In this document: piece after piece, positions 16,574 through 25,343 of the stretch | How positions within the stretch are numbered: position 1 is the stretch's first letter | Layout: every line of letters starts with the position of its first letter | Translations under genes and position numbers: made by a program | Assembly (NCBI GenBank): GCA_003427395.1 | Contig: BFEA01000267.1 | Coordinates: 625,210-650,552 of the forward strand | Direction: 5' to 3' | DNA: 25,343 bases | Source: Chara braunii | Lineage: Eukaryota; Streptophyta; Charophyceae; Charales; Characeae | The notes under the pieces: model-generated | Told to the model about the DNA's origin: nothing | Database searches by the model: none | Seen by the model: only the letters and a program-made list of their open reading frames with translations

Positions 16574-17545
16574 TCAAAATCCAAACCAGCTTAGCGGAAC
16601 CAAACTTAAGGAGGAGGGAGGGAATGGGTCTGGGAATTCTGAGAGGGGACGAAGGGGTTCCGCAGGGTCTACATTTGTCCAATCCTTGAATTTTAAACAG
16701 TACTCCTTGTGGACATCTTTCTTTCGTCCAGCCAATGCCTCACTCCTATCTGTGCTCCATTTAATGTCCCCTACCTTGCCCCCTTGAGGTACTCCTAGCC
16801 ATGCGCCAGTGAACCGTTGTTTATGATGTTTGATTTTCATTTCTGAGGATAGAAATTTGATCTTTTCTTTTGCTTTATCCCATTGGGCTGAGATAGTTGT
16901 CTGCACTTGCTGTTTGATTGATTCTGTAAATTCTGGGCCATCCAGCCTAACTCCCTCCATTTCAAAAGTGCATCTTCGCCTCCATAGGGCCCAGATAATT
17001 GCTCGTCTTCCACTTACAAATAAATTATGTGAAAATTCATCATTTAGCTCCGGAGACCAGGTTTCACATAATAATGCTTTCCACTTCCATGGCCAGGTTT
17101 GAGATGTGTTAATGTTATTCCATACCCTGTCCCACCATCTCCACAGCCAAATTGCGCCTAGACATTGCATAAAGATGTGTTCAATGGTTTCCGGAATTTT
17201 CCTGGATGGAAAGGTTGAGCAGCACAGTTTACACCAGGGTAATGCTACACCCCTTTGTTCAAGAGAGGATCTATCTATAAGCCAATCAGTGGTTGGGAGA
17301 CAACGATGGTCTATCTGCCATTGCAGTGAGGCAACTTTGGATGATTGGTTTTTATCGTTTTGAACCATTTGATGTTTCGTACTTCCTCCTTGCTGACATT
17401 TATTTGTTTCATTCATCTTGCTTCCACTCTGTCTTTCAGATTCAACCTTGGTCTCAGCATACAGTAGGTTGATTTGACTATTAGTGAGTGGAGAGAGCGG
17501 GTGCATTTCCTCGTGTCCCCATGGGGACCATCCATATCCAGGTTG
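16574..17545 (-). pseudogene. ORF2 zf-RVT-like knuckle and tail, LINE copy 4
   Basis: More than 300 codons are open. LQWQIDHRCLPTTDWLIDRSS leads to WCKLC, and PETIEHIFMQC completes the CX2C/HX4C set (about 17235-17160). Then come IIWALWRRRCTFEMEGVRL, ISAQWDKAKEKIKFL, AWLGVPQGGKVGDIKW and LKFKDWTNVDPAEPLRPLSEFPDPFPP, with LSLVPLSWFGF at the end. The tail after the knuckle is about 200 residues. It is conserved in four copies, and is not part of any domain that I can name. Confidence 0.85.
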
Positions 17546-18752
17546 TCGGGTCAAAAGCCAAGTTATTGATCGCACATGATGGCTTAAAGGCCAACCAATG
17601 ATCTTTGTTTCTTAAGACTCTAATCCTGAAAACTTGCTCTCTTGTGACCCATCTTAGTTCCTTTGATAGGCTTTCCATAATCTTATTGTTTTGTGTGAGT
17701 GAAAACAAGGAGATAAGTATAGCCCCTTCTGAATTTACCATTACTACATTTCCAATTAGTAGGGTTTCCCCTTGAATGCCAACCCAATCACCTTCCTTAA
17801 TTTTTGGTCCCTTCTTGAGAATCTTCACACACTCTAAAGGGATGGATTCGATTATTGTCTCTAGTGCTTCTTCTGTCCTCCTGCAATAGCGCAAGCTGGC
17901 TTTGAGGTCTGAGAGAGAATGCCAGTCCAGCTTCTCTGAACTCCAGAGGTCCCCAATTCTCAGTATACCTTTTCTAATTCATCCCTTCCAGGGAGAGTGC
18001 ATGCAGTGGAGTGTCCTACCCTGAGTGTCGGTGATCCATCTATTGTTCAAAAGCAGTTGTTGGCATACTTCTTCCCACCGATTCGGTATAACCTTATCTG
18101 GGAGTGGAAGTTTGCGCCAAGTCCGTAGCAATTCTTTCCAAAATGGGTCGTTTTTCAAATCTTCCCTTATTGCTCGACGGTGAGGGTCTGTTTCTTGTAA
18201 TGAGGACTGTACTCTGCCTTTGGGGATTGTCCAATAGCGATTCTCCAACCATATCATCTGATTTGTCCCCTCAGGGGTAGTTGGAGCTAATTGTGAGATT
18301 TGCTCCCAGGCCAGAGCTAACCAGGGTACGTTAGGATTGAAAAGTAACCTTAGTATCCACTGCATGGAGAGAGTCATTGTTTGGTAGGTAGGATCTAATA
18401 TTCCCAGTCCCCCTCTTATCTTGGGTTGGATTATCACTTGGCAGGCCACTCTACTTATGACATTCTTATGTTCATGGTTGCCTCTCCATAGGTACGCTGT
18501 AATTTGCTTCTGTAGAGATTTGAGAGTCGGTTTGTCCAGAGACCATACTACTGATTTGTACCAAATCGATGCCAGGATGACATTGTTTATAATCAGCGAT
18601 CGACCAATTATGAATGTTTGTTTTTCTTTCCATAATTTCAATTTAGCCAAGGCCGACTTGGAAATCCAGTCATTGTTTGTTGATGGTTTTCCTTCTGCAG
18701 ATAAGGTGATACCTAGCACTCTGATTGGGGTTGTTAGTGGAAGCCACTCCAT
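17481..18752 (-). pseudogene. ORF2 thumb/connector region, LINE copy 4
   Basis: It resumes after a frameshift with EWLPLTTPIRVLGITLSAEG, NDWISKSALAKLKLWKEKQ, IIGRSLIINNVILASIWYKS, QPKIRGGLGILDP, WLENRYWTIPKG and RTWRKLPLPDKV, then past a TGA at 17979 (Trp in copy 1) with DLW, LRYCRRTEEALETIIESIP, EGDWVGIQG and EQVFRIRVLRNKD. All blocks recur in copies 1 and 2. At the motif D junction a piece (GGRPP-like in copies 1 and 2) is missing. Confidence 0.8.
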
Positions 18753-18754
18753 GA

Positions 18755-19554
18755 TGATGTATCCACCAACCTTGAGTTTTAGTGCCCCAGTTTACCCTCA
18801 TATCTGATAATTTACAGAATTTGTCCATTAAAATTTTAATTGCTGCTAAATTGTCCGGAGAGGCTTCTACCATTAGTGACAGATCATCGGCAAATAGTGA
18901 ATGTACTGGTATAGCCTCCTCTAGAATATAACTAACTTGTATTCTTTTAATATCTTTATTGCATCATAGATTAGCTGCTAGAGCTTCCATTATGAATACA
19001 AAAAGGAGAGGGGCAATCGGATCTCCTTGTCTCACTGATCGCTCGAGTGAGATTGGTGGTGCTATAATTGCATTTATCATTACCCTGGTTATGACATTTG
19101 AGTGCAGAATCCCTATCCACCTCCGAAATCCAGGACCGAAGTTAAATTTTTCCAAACATTTGTCCAAAAAAAGTCAATCCACATGCTCGTAGGCTTTCTC
19201 AAAATCTATAAATATAAACGCAACATTATGTCTGGATTGTCTTGATAATTTGATTAACTCATTTACTAGTAATATGTTATTTTGAAGGTTGCTTCCCTCG
19301 ATAAATCCTGTTTGAGTGGGATGGATGATCTCGGTTGCTATTTAAAGTAAACGGTTCGCTAACGTCTTCGCGACCAATTTATAGACCACGGGAAGGAGGG
19401 TGATAGGTCTATAATTACGAATATTTGTCTTGTCACTTTTTTTATAAAGCAAAGTCAGCACCCCTTGATTGACTAGTTCCGCCATTCTACCTGAGGCCCA
19501 TACTGCCTGGTAGAAATCCATGAGATCTTGAGCGAGAAAATCCCACATAGTTTC
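18755..19554 (-). pseudogene. reverse transcriptase domain, LINE copy 4
   Basis: NYRPITLLPVVYKLVAKTLANRL, HPTQTGFIEG, FIFIDFEKAYEHVD (motif A), ERSVRQGDPIAPLLF (motif B), SLFADDLSLMVEA (motif C, FADD codons 18883-18894) and VNWGTKTQGWWIHHHG (motif D) occur in order. Catalytic Asp residues are intact. Stops at 19342, 19174 and 18964 interrupt the frame. The last two stand where copy 1 has Arg. The class is non-LTR RT. Confidence 0.92.
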
Positions 19555-20256
19555 CTAAAATTCATTGGGTAGACCGTCTATTCCTGGAGTCTTTTCTTCC
19601 TCCATCATCATAAGGGCAGTCCAAATTTCTTCTTTTGTCAGTGACTCATCTAACATGAAACTCTGTTGTTCTGTTATTGTTTTGTTCAAGGGTTGAAGGA
19701 ATTTCTCTATTTCCTCCACCCTTTGTTCTTTGGGTTGATTTTTACATTCCGATGTGAAAAAAAAATTATAAAAATCTCTTGCGATTTTAGTGCATGCTGC
19801 TGTCGATATTTCCAGAGATTGATGATTGTTTTGGGGATCCGAGAGGGCTTCAATAATCGTCCTGCTTATCCTAGTCTTCGCTATTGCGAAGAACCTAGCA
19901 TCCATAAATCCTTTCGTGATGTAACCTCTCATCTTACCTCTGATTCTGATTCCATGCCATCGATGTTCCATGTGATCTAGTAATTTGGATTCCAAACTGT
20001 TAATTTCAGCATTTATCTTGTCTGAATTTGTATCATTTTCTTTTTCCTCTTCTTGTTGGTATAAGTCTTTGAGTTGTTTGTGTAAATTGATTTCTTCTAG
20101 ATGGCGTTGTTGGGCAAGCAATTTGGAACATTCATTGCATTTACGGCCTAGAGAATTTAGACTGTTGTTGAACCAAACTATATCATCGTGGATTAGGTCC
20201 CTTTGTTCCCTCCAGAAGGACCAGACATCTTGTAGGTATTCCTTAAATCGATCGAT
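19555..20256 (-). pseudogene. ORF2 linker between endonuclease and RT, copy 4
   Basis: An open frame of about 230 codons with a basic, coiled-coil-like beginning (QQRHLEEINLHKQLKDLYQQ) and the conserved MEHRWHGIRIRGKMRGYI segment, which in copy 1 reads AQHRWQGIRIRGKMAKL. It ends with LTKEEIWTALMMMEEEKTPGIDGLPNEF, the start of the RT fingers. The TAG at 19555 replaces the Trp of TFWETMW in copy 1. Confidence 0.8.
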
Positions 20257-21102
20257 CTACAGTAGGGAAGTGTTCAATTTGTAGAAACCTCTGCCCTGAT
20301 CCGGCTTTTTCCTAAATGATAATAAAATCACATTCATTGCATGATCAAGGTCTGAAAAGACGCTTTGAGGGAAGATATCGGCTATTTGGAGTGCACCTTC
20401 CAACTCATTTGATAAAAGTATAACGTCTATGCGGGATTTCGAGGTTCTCATTGTTTGACTCTTTCTAAAGCACGTGAAGGTTCGTTTTGTTGGGAAAAGG
20501 CGTCTGTAAGCATCAAAGAGATGAAGTGACTGGCATAAACTCTCAATGATTTGCTCATCCGTTTCAATATATGTTGGGCAGGGGGAGGGGATCTGCCAAC
20601 GATCCAGCTGACGGTTGGGGGCTGCATTGAAGTCACCTGCCATTACCACTGGAATCCGAACTGGAAGAATTTTTTTTAATGATTCGAAGAACCTTCTTCT
20701 TTCCCCTACTTCATTTGGACCATAAACACAAAGAATGGTTATCACCTCTATTTCTAGCATTGCTGGTAAAAATACCCATCTCGCCTCCTCCTTATCTGCC
20801 TCCCAGTATAGAGGTTCGATCCTTGAGTTCGGAGGGATCCAAATAGCTACCCCTGCGCTACCTGGCCATGGGGAGTGTGATCTAAAGGCTTGATGAGGCC
20901 ATATCTGTTTGTGTGTGTGTTGATGGTCTGCATTGTCCATCAGGTGTGTTTCTTGTATACAGATAGCATCGGACCATTCTCTGCCTTCCACTCCTTTGAA
21001 TTGTTCATAGATAGTCTGTCTTTTCTTTGGATTAGCAGACGCTAGGCCATTCACATTAAGAGATCGAAGGTCTAAATCTGCTTCTCTCTTTAGCAATTTT
21101 CA
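20257..21102 (-). pseudogene. APE-like endonuclease domain, LINE copy 4
   Basis: Motifs in order: DLRSLNVNGLAS, DAICIQETHL (catalytic Glu), AGVAIWIPP, ITILCVYGPNEVG, VVMAGDFNAAPN (catalytic Asp and Asn), KSRIDVILLSNELEG, and SDLDHAMNVILL with the final Asp-His pair. All key residues of the APE fold are present, and 279 codons are free of stops. This is the best-preserved domain in the window. Stops lie immediately before it (21100, where copy 1 has Trp) and after it (20257). Confidence 0.9.
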
Positions 21103-21130
21103 TTCTTTGTTTCTATTATAAAAGCACGTC

Positions 21131-21197
21131 CACTGTATTCATACCCTCCATCTTTTAATTGGTTTGCTATCTGTTAACTGTATAATTTTGGAAATAT
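21131..21197 (-). other. ORF1-ORF2 spacer, LINE copy 4
   Basis: A short AT-rich spacer separates the ORF1 TAA (21198-21200) from the ORF2 coding region. How ORF2 would be translated (reinitiation or internal entry) cannot be told, and no obvious signal is seen. Confidence 0.5.
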
Positions 21198-21650
21198 TTA
21201 GTGAATCTGAAAATAATCTGAAAATGATAACAGGGTTAGCCAATGACCTGAGTCCAACTTACCTCCCTGTTCTAATAGGTCTTGCCTGTTCCTCGAGAGA
21301 CGAGAGAGTAAGATTAGGACGTCGATTTCCGACCAAAAATCCCCCACCTTGATCTTCAACTGTTGGAGCTCAGCTAGCGTGTCTGGGGTGAACCAGCGTA
21401 AATTGACAGTCTTTGTATGTTCGTAGCGAAGGAATACATCTGTAGTCGATACTTGGTGAGCATCTGCTGACAGGATGAACACTGCTACTCCCCCCGGTGG
21501 AAACTGCTTTTGAATGACTTTGGCTATTTCAGCCTTGAAACGTGCTTCCCCTGTCATTTTCCCTAGCCAAGGTGTGAGAAGACCAACCGGTGTTCCCTGT
21601 ACAGTTACTTCTCTATGTGCTGATCCAGCTGGTTCAGAAAGACCAACTTC
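21198..21650 (-). pseudogene. conserved C-terminal domain of ORF1, copy 4
   Basis: After the TGA at 21651 the frame continues: ARFKAEIAKVIQKQFPPGGVAVFIL, TTDVFLRYEHTKTVNLRWF, LKIKVGDFWSEIDVLILL and the end of ORF1. LINE copy 1 has the same blocks in the same position (5720-5337). Since these are two diverged copies, a domain of about 110 residues seems to be maintained. It is not one I can name. Confidence 0.7.
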
Positions 21651-22019
21651 TCACTCCCCTTTACTTTGTCTAATAGGCAGAATCAAAATACCCGGTTTGG
21701 ATAGTGACAATTCTGCAAAGTCTTTCGAAAGTAAAGAGTGCAGTTTCTGTCTTTTGCTGACTATCATGTCATCCGGTGGTGGAATAGGGGGGAGATCGAG
21801 GTGTTTCTGCAGCATGATGGATTGAGATTTCATTGTTTGGAGGTTTTCTTCCTTAGTTGTCTTTTGATCTATTTTTAGTAGATCCTGATGTCTTCCTACT
21901 TCCTTTGATTGCGGTTCCCCGTGTTTCACTTTCTCTTGCTGTTCCTCCACTAGGTTTTCTTGTGACTGAGGCAACAACAGAAATTTGTTTTCCCCTGTTA
22001 ATTCAGATACCACTTTTTT

Positions 22020-22206
22020 GATGCTGAAGGTGGTTGTGAACTCTTCCCCCCTTTTAGGTGGTTTATCTTCCCACTCCATCAGCAGTTTACAATCCCCTGA
22101 CTCTTCCCCTTGGATGCTGTAGGTGGTTGTGGATTCTTCCACCTTTTTAGGTGGCTTATCTTCCAACTCCATCAACAGTTCGCTATCCTCTGTCTCTTCC
22201 CCTTGC
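22020..22206 (-). repeat. 31-codon tandem repeat inside ORF1
   Basis: Two units with a period of 93 bases begin (plus strand) at GATGCTG at 22020 and 22113. On the minus strand they encode QGEE(T/S)(E/G)D..LLME(L/W)EDKPPK..EE.TTT(Y/F)SI. Since the period is a whole number of codons, the duplication kept the frame. Confidence 0.85.
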
Positions 22207-23907
22207 ATTTCCTCCCCCAACCTTTTTTTCTCTCTGCAGGTAGCCATCCCCTGATCCTTCCCCTTGCGATTCCCATTCCCAGTCTTTTTCTCCCACTGGA
22301 TTTCCAACCTTCCCAGGAACTTCCCCCATCGGCCCTTTTTTCTCTTCCTCACCTTTTTTCTTTTCCTTGCCTTTATCCCCTTGCTGACCCGTTAGTCTCC
22401 TCATCCCTTGCTCCCTGTCTGGTCCACTGCCCTCGTCCCCTAAAGCCCCCATCCAATGAAAGTTTTCTTCCTCCTTTCCCCCCCCTAGTAATCCTTCACC
22501 CTCCTCTCCCTCCTCTCTGTCCAAGCTTTGTCTTTTGTCTGCCTCTGTGTCCTTCTGCACCAGGGGCTGCACTGTGTGTTCCTTCAAATCTGCTTTTGCA
22601 TTCTGCGTTGATGACTGAGGGAGTTGTGAAGCAGTTTCCAGAGCTGGTGAGCAGGAGCTCGATTCAGTTGTATGCACTGTGGTGGCGTTGCTGCAGTATT
22701 CTTTTGCTTGTCTTACTGCATGATTGTTAGGGATTAATATATTTTTAAAAAATTTTATTCCTTCGTTGACTGCTCCTAGTCCTTTGATGACAACCGACCT
22801 CTCACTGTCCACGCATTTTCCTGTGTACTCTCGCTTATCCTCTGTACCAGGGTTTGTGGCTGCTGGTGGTACTGTTCTACTTTCCCCTTTATGACTTGAG
22901 TCTTTTTGCGAAATTTTAGTAAGGGGGAAAATTTCTTTTTTTCCATTTTGTCCTCCTGGAATGGAAGGGTTGTTGGAGCTTCCTTGGCCTTGAGCTGGCG
23001 GGGGGTCGAGTCTCATTGCCACTATTGGCAGAAATCGGTGGCACATTTGCTGCCAACTCACTCCTTCCGGCAGACCATGATCTAGTGCTGCTCGGAGGCT
23101 GGGGCTGGTTTCCAATAGTGGAATCAGGTGTCTGTATGTGTTATCCCAGAATTCCTCTAAGTGACCCTGAAATCTCAATTTGAGATTTTCCAGAAGACAT
23201 TCCGCCACATTCGTCAGATTTGTGTTCCGGTCCTCTGTTTGTACCTGCTCAGCCCCGGCCCCAGAGTGTGTGGATCTTTCCGGAGGCGGGGGGGCTCCTG
23301 GGAGGGGGTCTACTTCCATTGGTTGGACCCCAAACGCGTCCTTCAGCGGGTCCAGATCCATTGGCTCTGGACCTTTTCGTTCAGATGAACCGCTGTGGGA
23401 GGGGTATGAGGTTATCAATTTTTCTTTGCCTCTTGCAGTGTTGTTCTCCTGTGATTTGGTGCCCTTATTCTCCACCAGTTGTTCTCTCGAGTCATTTTTC
23501 CCCCCTTCCTCCATACCTCCTTCTTTGCCCAGCGGATTCAAACGGTTGCTTGTCGGAATGTAGAAAACCGCTTTTGGACCAAAACAGTTCCCCTTCTGAC
23601 GTGGCTTCATCGGTTCATGAGGATGCTTGTTTGCATTCTCTTTCCCTTCTCCCCTTGTTTTGTCTCATGGGGAACCCAGGGGCTTGGGCTTGGGATGCTG
23701 CTGTGTTCAAGTGTTGCGTCCAGCGGGTTGCTGTAGCTGAGGTTTCCATTCTGCTGGTGGACGTGATGCCCGACGCTGGTCTCCCCTCCCTTCCCACGTC
23801 CACCCGCTGGGTTGTCCTCCAGGTGACTGGTCATCCACATAGACCCATCCCTCGTACCCTGGGGAGCTTGGGGTCCATCTGTTTGGTCGTTGGGGGTCTC
23901 TTTTCAG

Positions 23908-24633
23908 TTATCCCTCCGTGCCCACTGCCTGTTGGGGGTGTTGTGGGCAGACCATCTCAGTGCTGAGATGGCCGTATGCTCGGCATTTGTAACACCAAGC
24001 TCTAAATTTGTGAGCTGTGTGGATTTGGTACAATGTGCCTCCCATTTTGAAAGAGATTATGTCATCCAGGGGAAAAGGATGATCTTTGGTCAGATCCAAT
24101 GCCATCATCAAATAATCATCCCTCTTGGCCACGTATGTCGGTAGAGGGTCAATGAAATCAACAACTTTGTATTGTTGACCAAAATCGTGGATGAAACCCG
24201 CTTGAATTTCTACCGCTATGTGCCTGAATTCAACCCAGTAATATTCTTTCATCAACTGATCTCTTTTCTCTTCCGGGCCTATTTTCTTTGGCATCCAAGG
24301 GTAGATGCGAACATCCGGCCTGTCCCACTGCAGTTTTTTCTAGCCATCCATTCTGCGTTTGTCTTGTTCAAACAGACTGAGTACTGTAAAAACTGTGGGT
24401 GTTATAGGCTGGATGAGGAAGAACTCATGTACTGCTTTTGGGCTGTCTTTCAACGATTCCAGTTTCTTACACAGCCATTTAATTTTATCATTAACTGTCC
24501 GGTAAGCGGCGTCATCGTAGAAAATCCAATTGCTGGCATGTTTTGTGTAGACTGCGTCCCTCTGAGCCAGCTTGTCAGCGGGGTAGGATTTCATCAGCGT
24601 CTTCCGTCCCCCTTGGTCAACAACTTTCTGTTT
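23908..24633 (-). pseudogene. ORF1 globular region with CCHC-like knuckle, copy 4
   Basis: Segments on both sides of the TAG at 24340 are in the same frame. The first includes IKWLCKKLESLKDSPKAVHEFF. The second includes YYWVEFRHIAVEI, YKVVDFIDPLPTYV, YLMMALDLTKDHPFP and ends in CYKCRAYGHLSTEMVC. The spacing CX2CX4HX6C is one or two residues longer in the last gap than the classical zinc knuckle (CX2CX4HX4C). The arrangement of a folded region followed by a knuckle is reminiscent of ORF1 of plant-type LINEs, but I could not confirm a named domain by eye. Confidence 0.65.
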
Positions 24634-25315
24634 CTAGGGGAGGAGGAAAAGGGTGAGGAAGTACGCCTTTGCAGATGACAAGTTCCTCAACGGTACTTTT
24701 ACTTCCTCCGCTGGCAGACTTGGGTCACTGATTGATGGTCTCATAATGGTTAAAGATTTGTCTTCGAGGGATTCCCTGACTTTTTTCGCCCATGATGGTT
24801 GCCCTGCTGTCTGGGAGGGGTGGGATGCTTGTGCGGTTTGTGAAGATTGTGCTGTCTGTTGAGGACGTCTATTGATTTCTGTTCTCTGTTCTTCCTCTGT
24901 TAATACCCCTCCCTCCTCCTCTTCCTCCTCCTCCATTGTGAGATCCTGATCAGGCGATGTCGCTCTTTGCTGTTCTGATAAATTTTGCCCCAAGGAAAAT
25001 CCTGGATGAGGGGGGGGGGGGGAGCAGGGCCTTTGATTTGTCTGCTTGCAAAAGGCCTCCCTCCGGTGATTCCTGGTCATTTGAGGCTCTTTGTATAGAG
25101 TCTATTTGCATGTTCTCCCCCTTCCCCTCATTTCTGGGTTTCTGGGCACTCACCATTCTGTTGCCATTGGGTATTTGAGGATGTGTATATGGATTTGTTC
25201 CCAACTGTCTGAGAAGATTGTGGCGCATTGCGCCTTGGTAGAACAGGAGGGATCCTGGTCCCTTCGCCCTTGCATATCCTAGCTTCATTGTCATTTTCTT
25301 TCCTTCTTCCCCCTC

Positions 25316-25336
25316 TTTTTTTTTTTTTTTTTTTTT
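25316..25336. repeat. T21 run at the 5' border of LINE copy 4
   Basis: On the minus strand this is A21 followed by GAGGGGGAAGAAGG and then the ORF1 start, with only about 20 bases between run and ATG. It may be the poly(A) of another minus-strand element lying just upstream, or part of the target. The flank is cut off after 7 more bases. Confidence 0.6.
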
Positions 25337-25343
25337 AGAGTAC

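Larger units (their letters stand above)
16574..21130 (-). pseudogene. LINE ORF2 polyprotein (endonuclease-RT), copy 4
   Basis: About 1,510 codons: endonuclease (21096-20260), linker (20256-19560), RT (19560-18760), connector (18752-17545), zf-RVT-like knuckle and tail (17545-16574). One frame covers 21102-18760, with stops at 21100 (TGA), 20257 (TAG), 19555 (TAG), 19342 (TAA), 19174 (TGA) and 18964 (TGA). A frameshift with small loss lies near 18750, another stop (TGA) at 17979, and a frameshift between 17545 and 17480. The start codon is not clear: the frame before the endonuclease has ACG where copy 1 has an ATG. It would nick the target and reverse-transcribe the element RNA, but cannot do so now. 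Confidence 0.9.
21198..25294 (-). pseudogene. LINE ORF1 protein, copy 4 (unusually long)
   Basis: It starts at an ATG at 25292-25294, a few tens of bases inside the element, and ends with TAA at 21198. The total is about 1,360 codons. In order: an N-terminal region of unknown fold with a C13/G13 slippage site at 25010-25022 that shifts frame, an acidic run (about 24935-24905), a globular part with a CCHC-like knuckle (23947-23994), a Pro/Gly/Gln-rich stretch, a helical segment (about 23240-23000), a charged Lys/Glu repeat zone (22350-21900), and a conserved C-terminal domain. Stops lie at 24634, 24340, 23908, 23707, 23665 and 21651, and a second frameshift falls within 22183-22352. The knuckle and position indicate an RNA-binding ORF1 protein. 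Confidence 0.75.
16326..25315 (-). mobile_element. LINE copy 4, nearly full length (about 9 kb), decayed
   Basis: In minus order: ORF1 (25294-21198), a spacer of about 70-100 bases, ORF2 (about 21130-16574), a 3' UTR of about 195 bases, module copy J (16353-16378) and the poly(A). Nine kilobases is long for a LINE, mostly because ORF1 is about twice the size common in L1/Tx1-type elements. The order and motifs agree with the other copies in the window. Six in-frame stops in ORF1 (with a further frameshift pair) and seven in ORF2 show that it is no longer active. The 5' boundary is near the T21 run at 25316; the outer flank lies beyond the window. Confidence 0.88.

Noticed and set aside
22110-22730. 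Plus-strand open frame rich in Pro, Leu and Ser
   Set aside because: It is the antisense of the Lys/Glu/Gly-rich part of LINE ORF1.
23220-23966. Plus-strand 248-codon frame
   Set aside because: Antisense shadow of ORF1; no recognisable domain.
24634-24660. Possible 3' splice site (pyrimidine tract then TAG) in ORF1 on the minus strand
   Set aside because: A pyrimidine-rich stretch ends exactly in the in-frame TAG, but no matching donor is seen, the frame is the same on both sides, and LINEs are seldom spliced. A nonsense mutation is simpler.

Overview
The window is repeat-dense nuclear DNA from a eukaryote, built almost entirely of decayed retroelements. No intact host gene, rRNA, CRISPR array or bacterial operon is visible. 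Evidence for a eukaryote: several copies of one non-LTR retrotransposon (LINE) family with an APE-type endonuclease, a reverse transcriptase (FADD box) and a C-terminal CCHC-like knuckle; poly(A) tails; a tRNA-derived SINE-like head; long (CT)n; and an assembly gap. Domain order and the zf-RVT-like C-terminus resemble L1/Tx1-type LINEs, including those of plants and algae. The host lineage cannot be fixed from the sequence alone.

Layout (LINE copies all on the minus strand, so their 3' poly(A) reads as poly(T) at the low coordinate). 1-666: noncoding, with copies of a recurrent hairpin module and small tandem repeats. 667-5725: LINE copy 1 (end of ORF1 plus a broken but complete-length ORF2). 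5726-6104: unexplained. 6105-7274 and 9509-10900: LINE copy 2, one ORF2 apparently split by a 2.2 kb poly(A)-tailed insertion at 7281-9502. 10915-11070: tRNA-like SINE head, running into a 480-N gap (11071-11550). 11551-12105: LINE copy 3, a short 5'-truncated 3' end. 12106-13560: a poly(A) end, a 313-bp tandem duplication and unassigned DNA. 13570-15009: two plus-strand poly(A)-tailed nonautonomous elements back to back, related to the 2.2 kb insertion. 15010-16325: satellite-like repeats ending in about 200 bp of (CT)n. 16326-25315: LINE copy 4, nearly full length, with a very long ORF1 (about 1,360 codons) and ORF2 (about 1,510 codons), broken by stops and frameshifts.

How the pieces relate: LINE copies 3 and 4 and the nonautonomous elements share a 3' hairpin module just before the poly(A). 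The shared bases show paired (compensatory) changes in the stem. The simplest reading is that the nonautonomous elements borrow the LINE reverse transcriptase by imitating its 3' end. Nearly all nonsense codons that can be compared between copies are C-to-T type changes (W or R or Q to stop), as expected for old methylated repeats. The best candidates for something undescribed are the shared 3' module with its nonautonomous family, the unusually long ORF1 with a conserved uncharacterised C-terminal domain, and the conserved ORF2 tail ending in a DPFPP-like motif.
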